A DNA stretch of 64,000 bases from assembly GCF_004745865.1 (NCBI RefSeq), contig NZ_SRKZ01000001.1, forward strand, positions 1 to 64,000. The letters are read 5' to 3'. This DNA comes from Hymenobacter wooponensis (GTDB lineage: Bacteria > Bacteroidota > Bacteroidia > Cytophagales > Hymenobacteraceae). Shown in pieces: positions 10,401 through 17,575 of this stretch. The position numbers and the translations under genes are program-made. How positions within the stretch are numbered: the first letter of the stretch is position 1; each line of letters starts with the position of its first letter. Below the pieces are notes generated by a model that worked only from the letters and a program-made list of their open reading frames with translations, made no database searches and was not told where the DNA came from.

Positions 10401-12197
10401 ACTAGCACGAGCCTTGCTGGCTCAGGCACGGACCCAGACGGCTCAATCAGCGCCTACCGCTGGAGCCAAGTTAGCGGGCCAAACACAGCCAGCTTCAGCA
10501 GCCTGACCGCCCCTTCACCTACCGTTAGTGGCCTAGTAGCTGGTAGCTATGTCTTTAGTTTGGTAGTTACAGACAATCAGCAAGCCAGTAGCGCGGCTGA
10601 TTTGGTCACGGTCTCGGTAATTTCTGACGCTAACACAGCCCTTTACCGTCTCAACAGCGGAGGCGGGCAATTAACTACGTCGCTGGGCACTTTTGCCTCC
10701 GACCAGTATTATGGCTCGAGCAACACCTATACTGTCACCACCCCTATTGCGGGCACTACCGACGATGCGTTGTACCAGACCGAGCGCTACGGCAACAATG
10801 GCCTACTAACGTATGCTTTACCCGTAACCAACGGCACCTACCGGGTGGTGCTACACTTTGCTGAAAACTGGTGGACCGCCGTAGGCCAGCGCGTCTTCGA
10901 CGTGAGTATGGAGGGCGCGAAGGTGCTTGATAACTTCGACATCTTCCGCAAGGTCGGGCTCAATACAGCCACTACTGAAACGTTCACCGCCACGGTTGCT
11001 GACGGCACCCTAAACATCTTGCTTAGCTCATTAAGCAGCGACGGCGGAGTAGATCAGCCGAAGGTGGCGGCAATTGAGGTTCTGTCGGCCGGAACCAACC
11101 AAGCCCCGGTGGCTAATGCAGGCCCCGACCAGAGCCTGCGTTTGCCCGCTACTAGCACGAGCCTTACTGGCTCGGGCTCGGACCCAGACGGCTTAGTCAG
11201 CGCTTACCGTTGGAGCCAGGTTAGCGGGCCAAACACGGCCAGCTTCAGCAGCCTGACCGCAGCTACGCCCACCGTTAGTGGCTTAGCGGTTGGCACATAT
11301 GTTTTTAGCCTAGTAGTCACCGATAATCAACAGACTCCTAGTACCGCCGACCAAGTTACGGTCTCGGTAATTTCTGGCACGGGAGGAACAGTAGTATACC
11401 GGCTAAATGCGGGTGGGGGTGCGTTGAGCACAGCCCTGGGCAGCTTCGCCGCCGACCAGGGCTACTCCGCCGCCACCAGCTACGTGTACACTACTACCTC
11501 CCCCATCGCCGGCACCACCGACGACGCCCTCTACCAGAGCGAGCGTAGCTCCAGCACCAACCTGGGCAGCTTCACCTACGCCCTGCCCCTGCCCAACGGC
11601 ACCTACCAGGTCGTGCTGCACTTCGCCGACATCTACTGGAGCAGCCCCGGCCAGCGCGTGTTCGACGTGAGCCTGGAAGGCCAGAAGGTGCTCGACAACT
11701 ACGACATCATCCGCAAGGTGGGCCCCTTCACGGCCACCACCGAGACGTTCACCACCACGGTCTCGGATGGGGTGCTGCACCTGCTGCTGAGCGCCCTGGC
11801 CAGTGAGGGTGGCGTGGACCGGCCCAAGCTCTCCGCCCTCGAAGTGTATGCCACCGCTCCCAACAGTAACCAGGCACTGAAGGTTAGTTCGGCTACAGCG
11901 GAGCAGCACCTGGCCGCCAAGGTTGATAAGAACGAAGCGCTTCAGGTAGAGCTATATCCCAACCCAACCCAAGATGGACGGCTGTGGCTACGCGTACCGC
12001 CGACGGTGGGCCCGCTCTCGTATCAGCTTTACTCAGCCTTAGGCCAGCGCCTAACTCAAGGCTCTCTGACGGCCGGGTCGGCGTCTCAGACTACCTTACC
12101 TCTGGAGCTAGGCCAGTACCTCACTCAGCCTGGCGTATATATGCTCCATCTATTAGGCCCTAGTTTGCACCGCCAGCTAAAGGTGGTTAAACAGTGA
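7488..12197 (+). CDS. Giant secreted protein: kelch propeller, ThuA-like domain, malectin/PKD repeats, T9SS sorting domain
   Basis: The product is 1569 residues. Residues 1 to about 33 are a signal peptide ending in LLSQAQS. Residues ~35-337 are kelch-type repeats (for example VYDPATNAW, YVAGG). Residues ~348-443 are an Ig/BACON-like module (LPSWLSVSPAAGTI). Residues ~443-690 resemble a ThuA/glutamine-amidotransferase-like fold (STYKVLILGSNN, WVNSGGGLLAWSD). Residues ~697-790 form a cadherin-like module. Then come malectin (~793-951), PKD (~956-1046), malectin (~1051-1200), PKD (~1205-1294) and malectin (~1301-1461), and a sorting domain (LYPNPTQDGRL). The first and third malectin domains are encoded by identical DNA. 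It was probably paired by duplication with the upstream malectin protein. I infer a surface or extracellular glycan-binding role. Confidence 0.85.
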   Translation: MKNAFSWRTHPKGLYRPLLVLWLLLMPLLSQAQSAGWTLATPSNTPKWVGFSVMINNKMYVFSGFDNSAVHTTAKCEVYDPATNAWAYLADMPYPVTHAGITVDGTKVYVAGGFLGGLVGDPNSDLLQVYDVPTNSWSLGPKLPSRSGGNALVRVGRKLHSFGGLLDDRQTGANVHYVLDLSNLAAGWTTAAPMPDARCHFATAHVGGKIYAMGGQVGHDGPYNDVSYVQAYDPATDTWTRLHDMPYIRSHSEPATFVVDGKVMLVGGRSGRPNGFDNVLNNVTTYNPATDTWTEQAPLLDHLFGPAAEAIGNVLIVSNGGLNQATNPQTTTRKRDLPRTPNNIIGFAPGKLTLTAAAGAAVSKQALLWAFSGTPGYTIDVSTLPSWLSVSPAAGTIDLLGGTEVKVTASTAGLSAGTYSATVRAKATGYPDATLEVALTVLGGKPKLLYLYGSIPPSIHDMRLADTGNQGMSQFNQLLSETGFSAVEALDASVTLDVATLSTYKVLILGSNNRRFSAAEKAAVASWVNSGGGLLAWSDAAFGWENGGLNSTVGAASDNDLTDQFGMHFLRDNGLSVFTLNQWSQNHYINRFNKNGGITIEAEGVSPVRTSAPATILAGLPTGKAQLNSLDGPVTAADAALAIAKVGQGRVVGFFDRNAFWNAGEGTYLSRVDNRVFAQRILQWAAGADDGETLAPKVVNPIADVTVQKGSAPTQIPLAGVFTDNGGVSNLQFSVVGNSDPNVIRTSINGSTLTLTYEPTLLGASDIVVRATDAEGLWVEDTFRVIINPSNPSTATYRLNAGGGALSTALGSFAADQGYSAATSYVYTTTSPIAGTTDDALYQSERSSSTNLGSFTYALPLPNGTYQVVLHFADIYWSSPGQRVFDVSLEGQKVLDNYDIIRKVGPFTATTETFTTTVSDGVLHLLLSALASEGGVDRPKLSALEVYATAPNSNQAPVANAGPDQSLRLPATSTSLAGSGTDPDGSISAYRWSQVSGPNTASFSSLTAPSPTVSGLVAGSYVFSLVVTDNQQASSAADLVTVSVISDANTALYRLNSGGGQLTTSLGTFASDQYYGSSNTYTVTTPIAGTTDDALYQTERYGNNGLLTYALPVTNGTYRVVLHFAENWWTAVGQRVFDVSMEGAKVLDNFDIFRKVGLNTATTETFTATVADGTLNILLSSLSSDGGVDQPKVAAIEVLSAGTNQAPVANAGPDQSLRLPATSTSLTGSGSDPDGLVSAYRWSQVSGPNTASFSSLTAATPTVSGLAVGTYVFSLVVTDNQQTPSTADQVTVSVISGTGGTVVYRLNAGGGALSTALGSFAADQGYSAATSYVYTTTSPIAGTTDDALYQSERSSSTNLGSFTYALPLPNGTYQVVLHFADIYWSSPGQRVFDVSLEGQKVLDNYDIIRKVGPFTATTETFTTTVSDGVLHLLLSALASEGGVDRPKLSALEVYATAPNSNQALKVSSATAEQHLAAKVDKNEALQVELYPNPTQDGRLWLRVPPTVGPLSYQLYSALGQRLTQGSLTAGSASQTTLPLELGQYLTQPGVYMLHLLGPSLHRQLKVVKQ
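9876..10345 (+). repeat. 470-bp perfect direct repeat, copy 1 (malectin domain)
   Basis: Base-for-base identical to 11397-11866, at an offset of 1521 bp (507 codons, in frame). The block is almost entirely C or G at third positions, unlike the flanking sequence of the same gene. Confidence 0.95.
11397..11866 (+). repeat. 470-bp perfect direct repeat, copy 2 (malectin domain)
   Basis: Identical to 9876-10345. The adjoining PKD modules (from about 10355 and 11100) are also near-identical over their first ~90 bases but carry several substitutions, so the malectin block was homogenised more recently. Confidence 0.95.
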
Positions 12198-12439
12198 TTC
12201 TAGCTCACGAGTAGCTACTCTAGCTAACAGCCCGGCAATAGCTGGTAAAGAAACCAACCCTGTTACCTAGGTAAGTTGAGAGGTCAACTAGAAGAATCTG
12301 ACTAAAACGCCTTTGTTCGCTAGAACGAATGCCAATCTGATCAGGCAAAAGCATAGAAATAGCCCAATGCACTGACTAATAAGACATTTCGGCTAAAACA
12401 TGAATCTTTGTATATATATTCAAAAAACTTTAACTTTAT

Positions 12440-12470
12440 TTTGATTAGTTATGAATGAGCTATACTTTAG
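12440..12470 (+). promoter_or_regulatory. Candidate Bacteroidota promoter for the EPS operon
   Basis: TTTG at 12440-12443, a 19-bp spacer, then TACTTTAG at 12463-12470. This matches the known Bacteroidota pattern TTTG-N(about 19)-TAnnTTTG with one mismatch in the -7 box. It lies in AT-rich sequence about 450 bp before the sugar transferase. Confidence 0.5.
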
Positions 12471-12510
12471 GTGCAAAGAAGCTAGTGAGTGCTCTTCTTA
12501 TTCATTTGAT

Positions 12511-12549
12511 AATATGGCGTTTGCGAAAACATATAGATAACGCCATATT
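12511..12549 (+). terminator. Leader hairpin, possible attenuator
   Basis: Arms 12511-12521 and 12539-12549 (11 bp, perfect) enclose a 17-nt loop and are followed by a T-rich stretch. It lies about 40 bp downstream of the candidate promoter and 370 bp upstream of the first EPS gene. Because no gene ends just before it, premature termination in the leader is a reasonable reading. Confidence 0.5.
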
Positions 12550-12920
12550 TTATTAATCCAAATCAAGAAAGAAAATGCACGTAGGGAAAGAAAACATTGT
12601 GCTAGTTCCGGGAACAAACTGCTAAGCAGCACCTCCCCAACGAACTACCCGTGTTACAGCGTCTGAATAACTGCTACTCCAACGGACTGGAGCTTACCAG
12701 CAGAACGCCGAGCTACTTAACTGCCCATCCCTTAGCAAGCCTGCCCCCCCACCCAGGCGTTGCATTACTCAAGCTCTAACTGAGCTTACTGGCGAAGCGC
12801 TGCCACATTTTTAACTCACACTGTATCAAGTGGAGTTTACTAGTGTGTCGCAGCAGCAACTATTCATCATGCGGAAAATAATTCAGTTCCGGATAAATAG
12901 CTTCTTAAGCTACTACAACT

Positions 12921-13589
12921 ATGCACGTAGAAACTTTAAACAAAGGAACTATGTCACAGCATTTTTTACCAACGCACGTTGATAATATTGTACTTGGTGC
13001 CTTTATTAGAAAAAGGGCTTTTGACTTCCTGTTTTCCTTATGCGTAACCGTATTATTTCTAAGCTGGTTTATTCCTCTGATTGCAATAATTATCAAGCTA
13101 GATTCTAGAGGGCCAATATTTTTTAAACAGCTACGAACCGGAAAGCATAACAAGCCCTTTTACTGCCTGAAATTTAGAAGCATGCGCCTTAATGCGGATG
13201 CCGACCACAAACAAGCAACCAAAGGCGACGCTCGAATCACAAAATTCGGGGCCTTTATGCGCAAAACAAACATTGATGAATTACCACAATTTATCAATGT
13301 GCTCCGAGGCGAGATGTCAGTGGTAGGCCCTAGGCCACATATGCTAAAGCACACTGAAGACTACTCTCGCCTGATCGATAATTTTATGGTTCGGCATTTG
13401 GTAGCTCCTGGCATAACAGGCTGGGCCCAGGTAACAGGTTACCGCGGCGAAACCAAAGAAACTGAAGCCATGGAAAAACGCGTCAACACCGATATTTGGT
13501 ATATCAAAAACTGGTCGTTCATGCTCGACCTGAAAATTGTTCTACTAACAGTAAAACAGACATTCAAAGGAAATGAGAATGCTTATTAA
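12921..13589 (+). CDS. Sugar-phosphate transferase (EPS priming enzyme)
   Basis: This 222-residue protein belongs to the bacterial sugar transferase family (polyprenyl-phosphate hexose-1-phosphate transferases such as WcaJ/WbaP). It should transfer a sugar-1-phosphate from a UDP-sugar to undecaprenyl phosphate at the inner membrane, starting the repeat unit. Visible features are the membrane hairpin (residues ~30-60), then DSRGPIFFKQLRTG, FYCLKFRSM, the catalytic-type DELPQFINVLRGEMSVVGPRP block, and GITGWAQVTGYRG. It is the short form lacking the extra N-terminal membrane domain of WcaJ. A second in-frame ATG at 12951 is preceded by AAAGGA and may be the true start. It opens the EPS cluster. 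The DNA is more AT-rich than the cluster average. Confidence 0.9.
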   Translation: MHVETLNKGTMSQHFLPTHVDNIVLGAFIRKRAFDFLFSLCVTVLFLSWFIPLIAIIIKLDSRGPIFFKQLRTGKHNKPFYCLKFRSMRLNADADHKQATKGDARITKFGAFMRKTNIDELPQFINVLRGEMSVVGPRPHMLKHTEDYSRLIDNFMVRHLVAPGITGWAQVTGYRGETKETEAMEKRVNTDIWYIKNWSFMLDLKIVLLTVKQTFKGNENAY

Positions 13590-13614
13590 TGTAATAAATT
13601 ACAGCAACGCTTAT

Positions 13615-13806
13615 CTATCGATTATTGTATTGACTTTCTAACGCTTTAATATCAGATAATATGCCTTCCAATTTAGCAACAATTTCTTCCGCCGACTTGC
13701 CGTAAGCAGTATGCTTATTTGTCCAAGCAAGAAATTGCTTAACCTCTTCTCTGGCAAACTTCACCATTGTAGAAGCATTTTCTAAAAACTCATCTTCGGG
13801 TTCCAT
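13615..13806 (-). CDS. Small charged helical protein, unknown function
   Basis: A 63-residue ORF on the strand opposite the EPS genes. I do not recognise a family. The protein is rich in Glu/Lys with heptad-like hydrophobic spacing, suggesting one or two amphipathic helices and no membrane segment or signal peptide. Support for it being real is its composition and a TACTTTTG box (13846-13853) about 40 bp upstream on the same strand, a perfect match to TAnnTTTG. It is convergent with the sugar transferase, whose stop is 26 bp away. It could be a small regulator or an unrelated insertion within the EPS locus. Confidence 0.55.
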   Translation of the reverse strand: MEPEDEFLENASTMVKFAREEVKQFLAWTNKHTAYGKSAEEIVAKLEGILSDIKALESQYNNR

Positions 13807-14185
13807 ATGCTAACCTACGCAGCTTGTGTCTGATTTGATTTAACACAAAAGTAAAATTCTAGCACAGATAACGAATCCTTCATTATCAATACAACAGTTA
13901 CACCAATTTCAATACACTGCTAACCAGCTTAATACAAACCCAAAGACATTACCACGGGAGTACATTTCTCCCTCCTACGTGGTCGGATACCCCGCTTCCT
14001 GAGCTCCTTAAGTTACCGACCTCGAATACTCGCAGTAAGGCTTCTCGCCAATCTGTACTGCCCCAAGTAAAAGCCACGCTCTATTCTAATTCCCACTTTT
14101 TATTTCTAAACCAAACAGGATTTCTGTGGCTGATGCCTACCCACAAGTGATAGGCGCCAGTTTATAAAACATAATATTCTCCCGC
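13807..14185. other. Intergenic region before the export gene
   Basis: About 380 bp with no recognisable gene. It contains the minus-strand promoter box for the small ORF at its left end. A weak imperfect inverted repeat near 13951-13983 may be the end of a transcript. I see no clear + strand promoter for the following export gene. Confidence 0.35.
13846..13853 (-). promoter_or_regulatory. TAnnTTTG -7 box for the 63-residue ORF
   Basis: On the minus strand the sequence reads TACTTTTG, an exact match to the Bacteroidota -7 consensus. A clear TTTG -33 box at normal spacing is not evident, so the promoter call is tentative. Confidence 0.4.
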
Positions 14186-14992
14186 ATGAGTAGCCCTACA
14201 ACGAGACTGATTTTGTTTTTGCTTATCGTGGTGTCGTCAACTGCATGCCGACCTACTCGAAACCTTGTTTATTTCAGTGACTTAAAGAATAATGACAATT
14301 ATAAAGTAGATGTATCTGCAAACTCTGAATTACGATTCCAGCCGAATGATTTATTAAGCATCCAGCTCATTAGCCTCAGCCAAGAGTCTAATGCCTTATT
14401 TAATAGAGGAGCTGTTCAGGCATCGGGTAATAGAACTACAGCAGGCCTGAGCCTGAATGACGAGAGCACGGAAATTAATGGTTACTTACTTGACAAGAAT
14501 GGACAAGTAGATTTCCCGGTTTTAGGCAAAGTGAAATTAGCGGGGCTAACCAAAGAAGAGGCCACGCAAAAAATGACGGCCGAAATCAAAAGGTTTGTAA
14601 AAGATCCAATTGTAAATATCAGGCTCCTCAACTTTAAAATAACGGTAATTGGCGAGGTAAATAAGCCTTCTACCTTCGTTGTACCCACCGAAAAAATAAA
14701 TATTCTGGAAGCTCTTGGACTTGCTGGAGACATGACCGCTTATGGAAAGCGAGAAAATGTTTTACTAGTGAGAGAAAGAGAAGGAGTGCGTAGCACTACT
14801 CGATTAAATCTAAATAATAAGGAAATTTTAAATTCTCCGTTTTTTTATCTGCAGCAAAATGATGTAGTATATGTAGAGCCGGATAAGATGAAGCAAATCC
14901 AGGCCACTACAGATACAAGAACTTACACGGTGGCGGCATTAGCAGTTTCGGTTTTAGTAGCTCTGATATTCAATTTTCAGAATATCTTTTAA
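14186..14992 (+). CDS. Polysaccharide export outer-membrane lipoprotein (Wza-like)
   Basis: The protein has 268 residues. The N-terminus is a lipoprotein signal (LILFLLIVVSSTAC, lipidated Cys21). Residues ~45-150 form the polysaccharide export domain (NDLLSIQLISLS; YLLDKNGQVDFPVLGKVKLAG). An SLBB-type domain follows at ~155-230 (ITVIGEVNKPSTF; NVLLVREREG). A C-terminal hydrophobic segment (TVAALAVSVLVALIF) could span a membrane, as in several Bacteroidota homologues. It is expected to form the outer-membrane export channel of a Wzx/Wzy-type EPS system and to work with the Wzc-like protein that starts 24 bp downstream. The two genes are probably co-transcribed. Confidence 0.9.
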   Translation: MSSPTTRLILFLLIVVSSTACRPTRNLVYFSDLKNNDNYKVDVSANSELRFQPNDLLSIQLISLSQESNALFNRGAVQASGNRTTAGLSLNDESTEINGYLLDKNGQVDFPVLGKVKLAGLTKEEATQKMTAEIKRFVKDPIVNIRLLNFKITVIGEVNKPSTFVVPTEKINILEALGLAGDMTAYGKRENVLLVREREGVRSTTRLNLNNKEILNSPFFYLQQNDVVYVEPDKMKQIQATTDTRTYTVAALAVSVLVALIFNFQNIF

Positions 14993-15016
14993 TACGCCGC
15001 CTTTAATTCTTCTATT

Positions 15017-17344
15017 ATGAGTACAGAGCCATTTCACTCGGAAGAGTTTGAGCCCACCAATTATCGGCACACAATAGCCAAGTATGTGCGCCACTGGTAT
15101 TTGTTTGTGGCGGGCGTGGTGTTGGCGTTGGGGGCGGCAGTGCTCTACCTACGCTTTACTACTCCCCAGTACAACATTAGCAGCTTGCTACTGATAAAGG
15201 ACAAACGCAGTGAGGCCGAAGTCAACCCCAGCGAGAAGTTTAGCGACTACAGCCGACTGAATGCCGCTAAAAACATCGACAATGAAATCGTGCTGCTCAA
15301 GTCGGTAAGCCTGATGCACCGGGTGCTATCGGAGTTATCGCTTCAGGCCAGCTATTCCACCAAGAACGGTATCCGCAACGAGGAGCTTTACCAAAATCAG
15401 GTACCCTTTCGGCTTATTATCAGCCAGCTGGATTCCACTGCTTTTGGCAAATCGGTTACCGTTTACATCAAAAACAATAACAGCTTTGAGCTGGAGGACG
15501 AGAAGGGCCGGACTACGCATCAGTTTGGCCAGATACTACGCAAGCCCTACGGCGTGTTTACGATAGTCTCGCCTCCCTCCACGACTAAGGGCCTCCGGCA
15601 GCCCATCACAATTACCTTTCAGAACCTACGCACGCTGGCTAACCAGTACGCGAAGAGCTTGCGGGTAGCGCCCGTGAATAAGCAAGCTAGTGTCCTCAAT
15701 TTGAGCTTAACCGATGCTGTGCCTGCCAAAGGCAAAGACATTATCAACAAGCTTGTTGAAGTGTATAACAATGAGGCCGTGGAAGATAAAAACGCAACGG
15801 CTGCAAACACCATCAACTTCATTGATGAGCGCTTGAAAAGTCTCAGCACAGAACTCTCCGATGTGGAGAAGGCTGATGAAGAGTTTAAGCGCAAAAACAA
15901 GGTAGCTGATGTGAGTTCTCAGGTTACCCAATCATTGCAGGAAGCGGGTGAGTACAGCAAGCAAATCTCTTCCTATGGCATTCAGATTGACGTTCTGGAG
16001 TCTATTGAAAAGTATGTAACCAACACGGATAATCAGCAGCAGTTGATCCCGGGCACTCTCAATGTAGAGGACGCTACCCTCGTAGGCCTCATTGGCCAAT
16101 ACAATGACTTGCAGCTAGACCGCGACCGGGTACTGCGCACAACGGAGGGTAGCCATCCGATGGTGCAGAACATGAATGAGCAGCTGGCTAACCTACGGCT
16201 CAACATTCAGGAGAACATCCGAAACGTTAAGAACAACTTGGCCATTACTCGCCGAAACCTGTTGGCGAAGTCTGGTCAGTTCGGGTCCAGAATACAGCAG
16301 GTGCCCACTATAGAGCGAGGCTTGCTGGAGATAAACCGTCAGGTAGATCTTAAGCGTGCCCTGTACCTGTACCTGCTGCAAAAGCGCGAAGAAGCTGCTT
16401 TGTCGCTGGCTGCTACGGTATCTAATTCCCGCATTGTAGACCGGGCCATTGCAGATGATTATCCTATCAGCCCTAACAAGACTACGGTATTGCTGGTGGG
16501 GCTTCTGCTGGGGCTGGGCGTGCCGTTTGCCTTCGTGTATGTGAAGGAACTGATGAACGACAAAGTGCAGCTTCTGCAGGATGTGCAATGGGCCACGAAC
16601 GCACCCGTTTTGGGTGAGTTAATCCACGACCGGACGAACAAGGCGATTGTAGTTGCCAACCAAACGCCAATTGCCGAGATGTTCCGCCTGATTAGGATCA
16701 ATCTGCAGTTTGCGGCTCCAGAGCATACCAACCGAGTGCTGCTGGTCACGTCGAGCATGAGCGGGGAGGGAAAAACCTTCTTTAGCTTGAACCTCGGGGC
16801 CAGCCTGGTCTTAACCGGGAAGAAAGTAGTGGTGGTTGGGCTGGATCTGCGCAAACCCAATGCCCTGCTCCAAGGCGAGTTAACCGATAGCCCAGGCATT
16901 ACCGACTACCTGGTTTCCAACAGCATATCAGTCGACGACATTGTAAAGCCATCGGCCTCGCTCCCCGGTTTGTTCACCGTAGACTCCGGCCCCACGCCTC
17001 CCAATCCGTCGGAGCTGATGCTAAGCTCCAAAGTAGACAAGCTGATTGATGTCCTGAAGGAGAGTTTCGATTACGTAATCATCGACTCCGCCCCCGTAGG
17101 CCAGGTTGCCGATGCTTTTAGCTTAGCTCCCTACATCGATTCGACGATTTACCTGGTGCGCTACAACTTCACGCACAAGGCTCAACTGGAGATAATTAAC
17201 CGAGTTCAGGCGGATCACAAGTTAAAGCAGGTGATGCTGGTTGTAAATGACGCCAAGAAAACCAACCTGCGAGATTACGGCTACGGCAATGGCTACGGGT
17301 ATTACAAACCCGACCCTAAAAAGAAGCGACAGAACCTGGTATAA
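15017..17344 (+). CDS. Wzc-like EPS chain-length regulator and tyrosine autokinase
   Basis: The 775-residue protein combines an N-terminal Wzz-type domain with a C-terminal BY-kinase. The first membrane helix is near residues 30-50. A long coiled-coil region follows, and the second helix is near 490-510. The kinase carries the Walker A motif SSMSGEGKT (Lys586, Thr587), a Walker A' stretch VVVVGLDLRKP and a Walker B YVIIDSAPVG (Asp690). The C-terminus is a tyrosine-rich tail (RDYGYGNGYGYYKPD), the usual autophosphorylation cluster, followed by a basic end. It should control polymer length and export together with the Wza-like lipoprotein. No low-molecular-weight phosphatase partner is visible in this window. 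Confidence 0.92.
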   Translation: MSTEPFHSEEFEPTNYRHTIAKYVRHWYLFVAGVVLALGAAVLYLRFTTPQYNISSLLLIKDKRSEAEVNPSEKFSDYSRLNAAKNIDNEIVLLKSVSLMHRVLSELSLQASYSTKNGIRNEELYQNQVPFRLIISQLDSTAFGKSVTVYIKNNNSFELEDEKGRTTHQFGQILRKPYGVFTIVSPPSTTKGLRQPITITFQNLRTLANQYAKSLRVAPVNKQASVLNLSLTDAVPAKGKDIINKLVEVYNNEAVEDKNATAANTINFIDERLKSLSTELSDVEKADEEFKRKNKVADVSSQVTQSLQEAGEYSKQISSYGIQIDVLESIEKYVTNTDNQQQLIPGTLNVEDATLVGLIGQYNDLQLDRDRVLRTTEGSHPMVQNMNEQLANLRLNIQENIRNVKNNLAITRRNLLAKSGQFGSRIQQVPTIERGLLEINRQVDLKRALYLYLLQKREEAALSLAATVSNSRIVDRAIADDYPISPNKTTVLLVGLLLGLGVPFAFVYVKELMNDKVQLLQDVQWATNAPVLGELIHDRTNKAIVVANQTPIAEMFRLIRINLQFAAPEHTNRVLLVTSSMSGEGKTFFSLNLGASLVLTGKKVVVVGLDLRKPNALLQGELTDSPGITDYLVSNSISVDDIVKPSASLPGLFTVDSGPTPPNPSELMLSSKVDKLIDVLKESFDYVIIDSAPVGQVADAFSLAPYIDSTIYLVRYNFTHKAQLEIINRVQADHKLKQVMLVVNDAKKTNLRDYGYGNGYGYYKPDPKKKRQNLV

Positions 17345-17575
17345 CCGCTCGCGTGCTACTTCCCACCCGTTGCTGCCCATAGCAAGGTAAGTGGCCTACT
17401 AGGCCTGGTACCCCAGGCACCCGATCTATCCTATCCTACCTCCCACCCTGGCCTCCCCTGGCACCCCCATTGCCAGGATTGGAAGCGGAATGTCCGACCC
17501 ATGCCTGTACAGGCAGGACACTTTACGATGTAACCATCTGGGAATTAATAGCTACCACTTTAAACGCACACGAAG

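Larger units (their letters stand above)
12198..12920 (+). other. AT-rich leader region upstream of the EPS locus
   Basis: About 720 bp carry no convincing gene. The region contains a likely promoter (12440-12470) and a terminator-like hairpin (12511-12549). A roughly 370-nt stretch then runs to the sugar transferase start. A 16-codon ORF at 12574 begins with the same ATGCACGTAG as the gene at 12921, but I see no further support for it. Confidence 0.5.

Noticed and set aside
11403..11909. A 168-codon open frame on the minus strand (and a twin at 9882-10259)
   Set aside because: It is antisense to the identical malectin repeats; high G/C third positions in the real gene leave the opposite frame free of stops. 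Protein composition is Gly/Ala/Val-rich and without family resemblance.
12574..12624. A 16-codon ORF in the EPS leader that begins with the same ten bases as the sugar transferase gene
   Set aside because: Too short to judge and without a visible ribosome-binding site; the shared ten bases may be chance.
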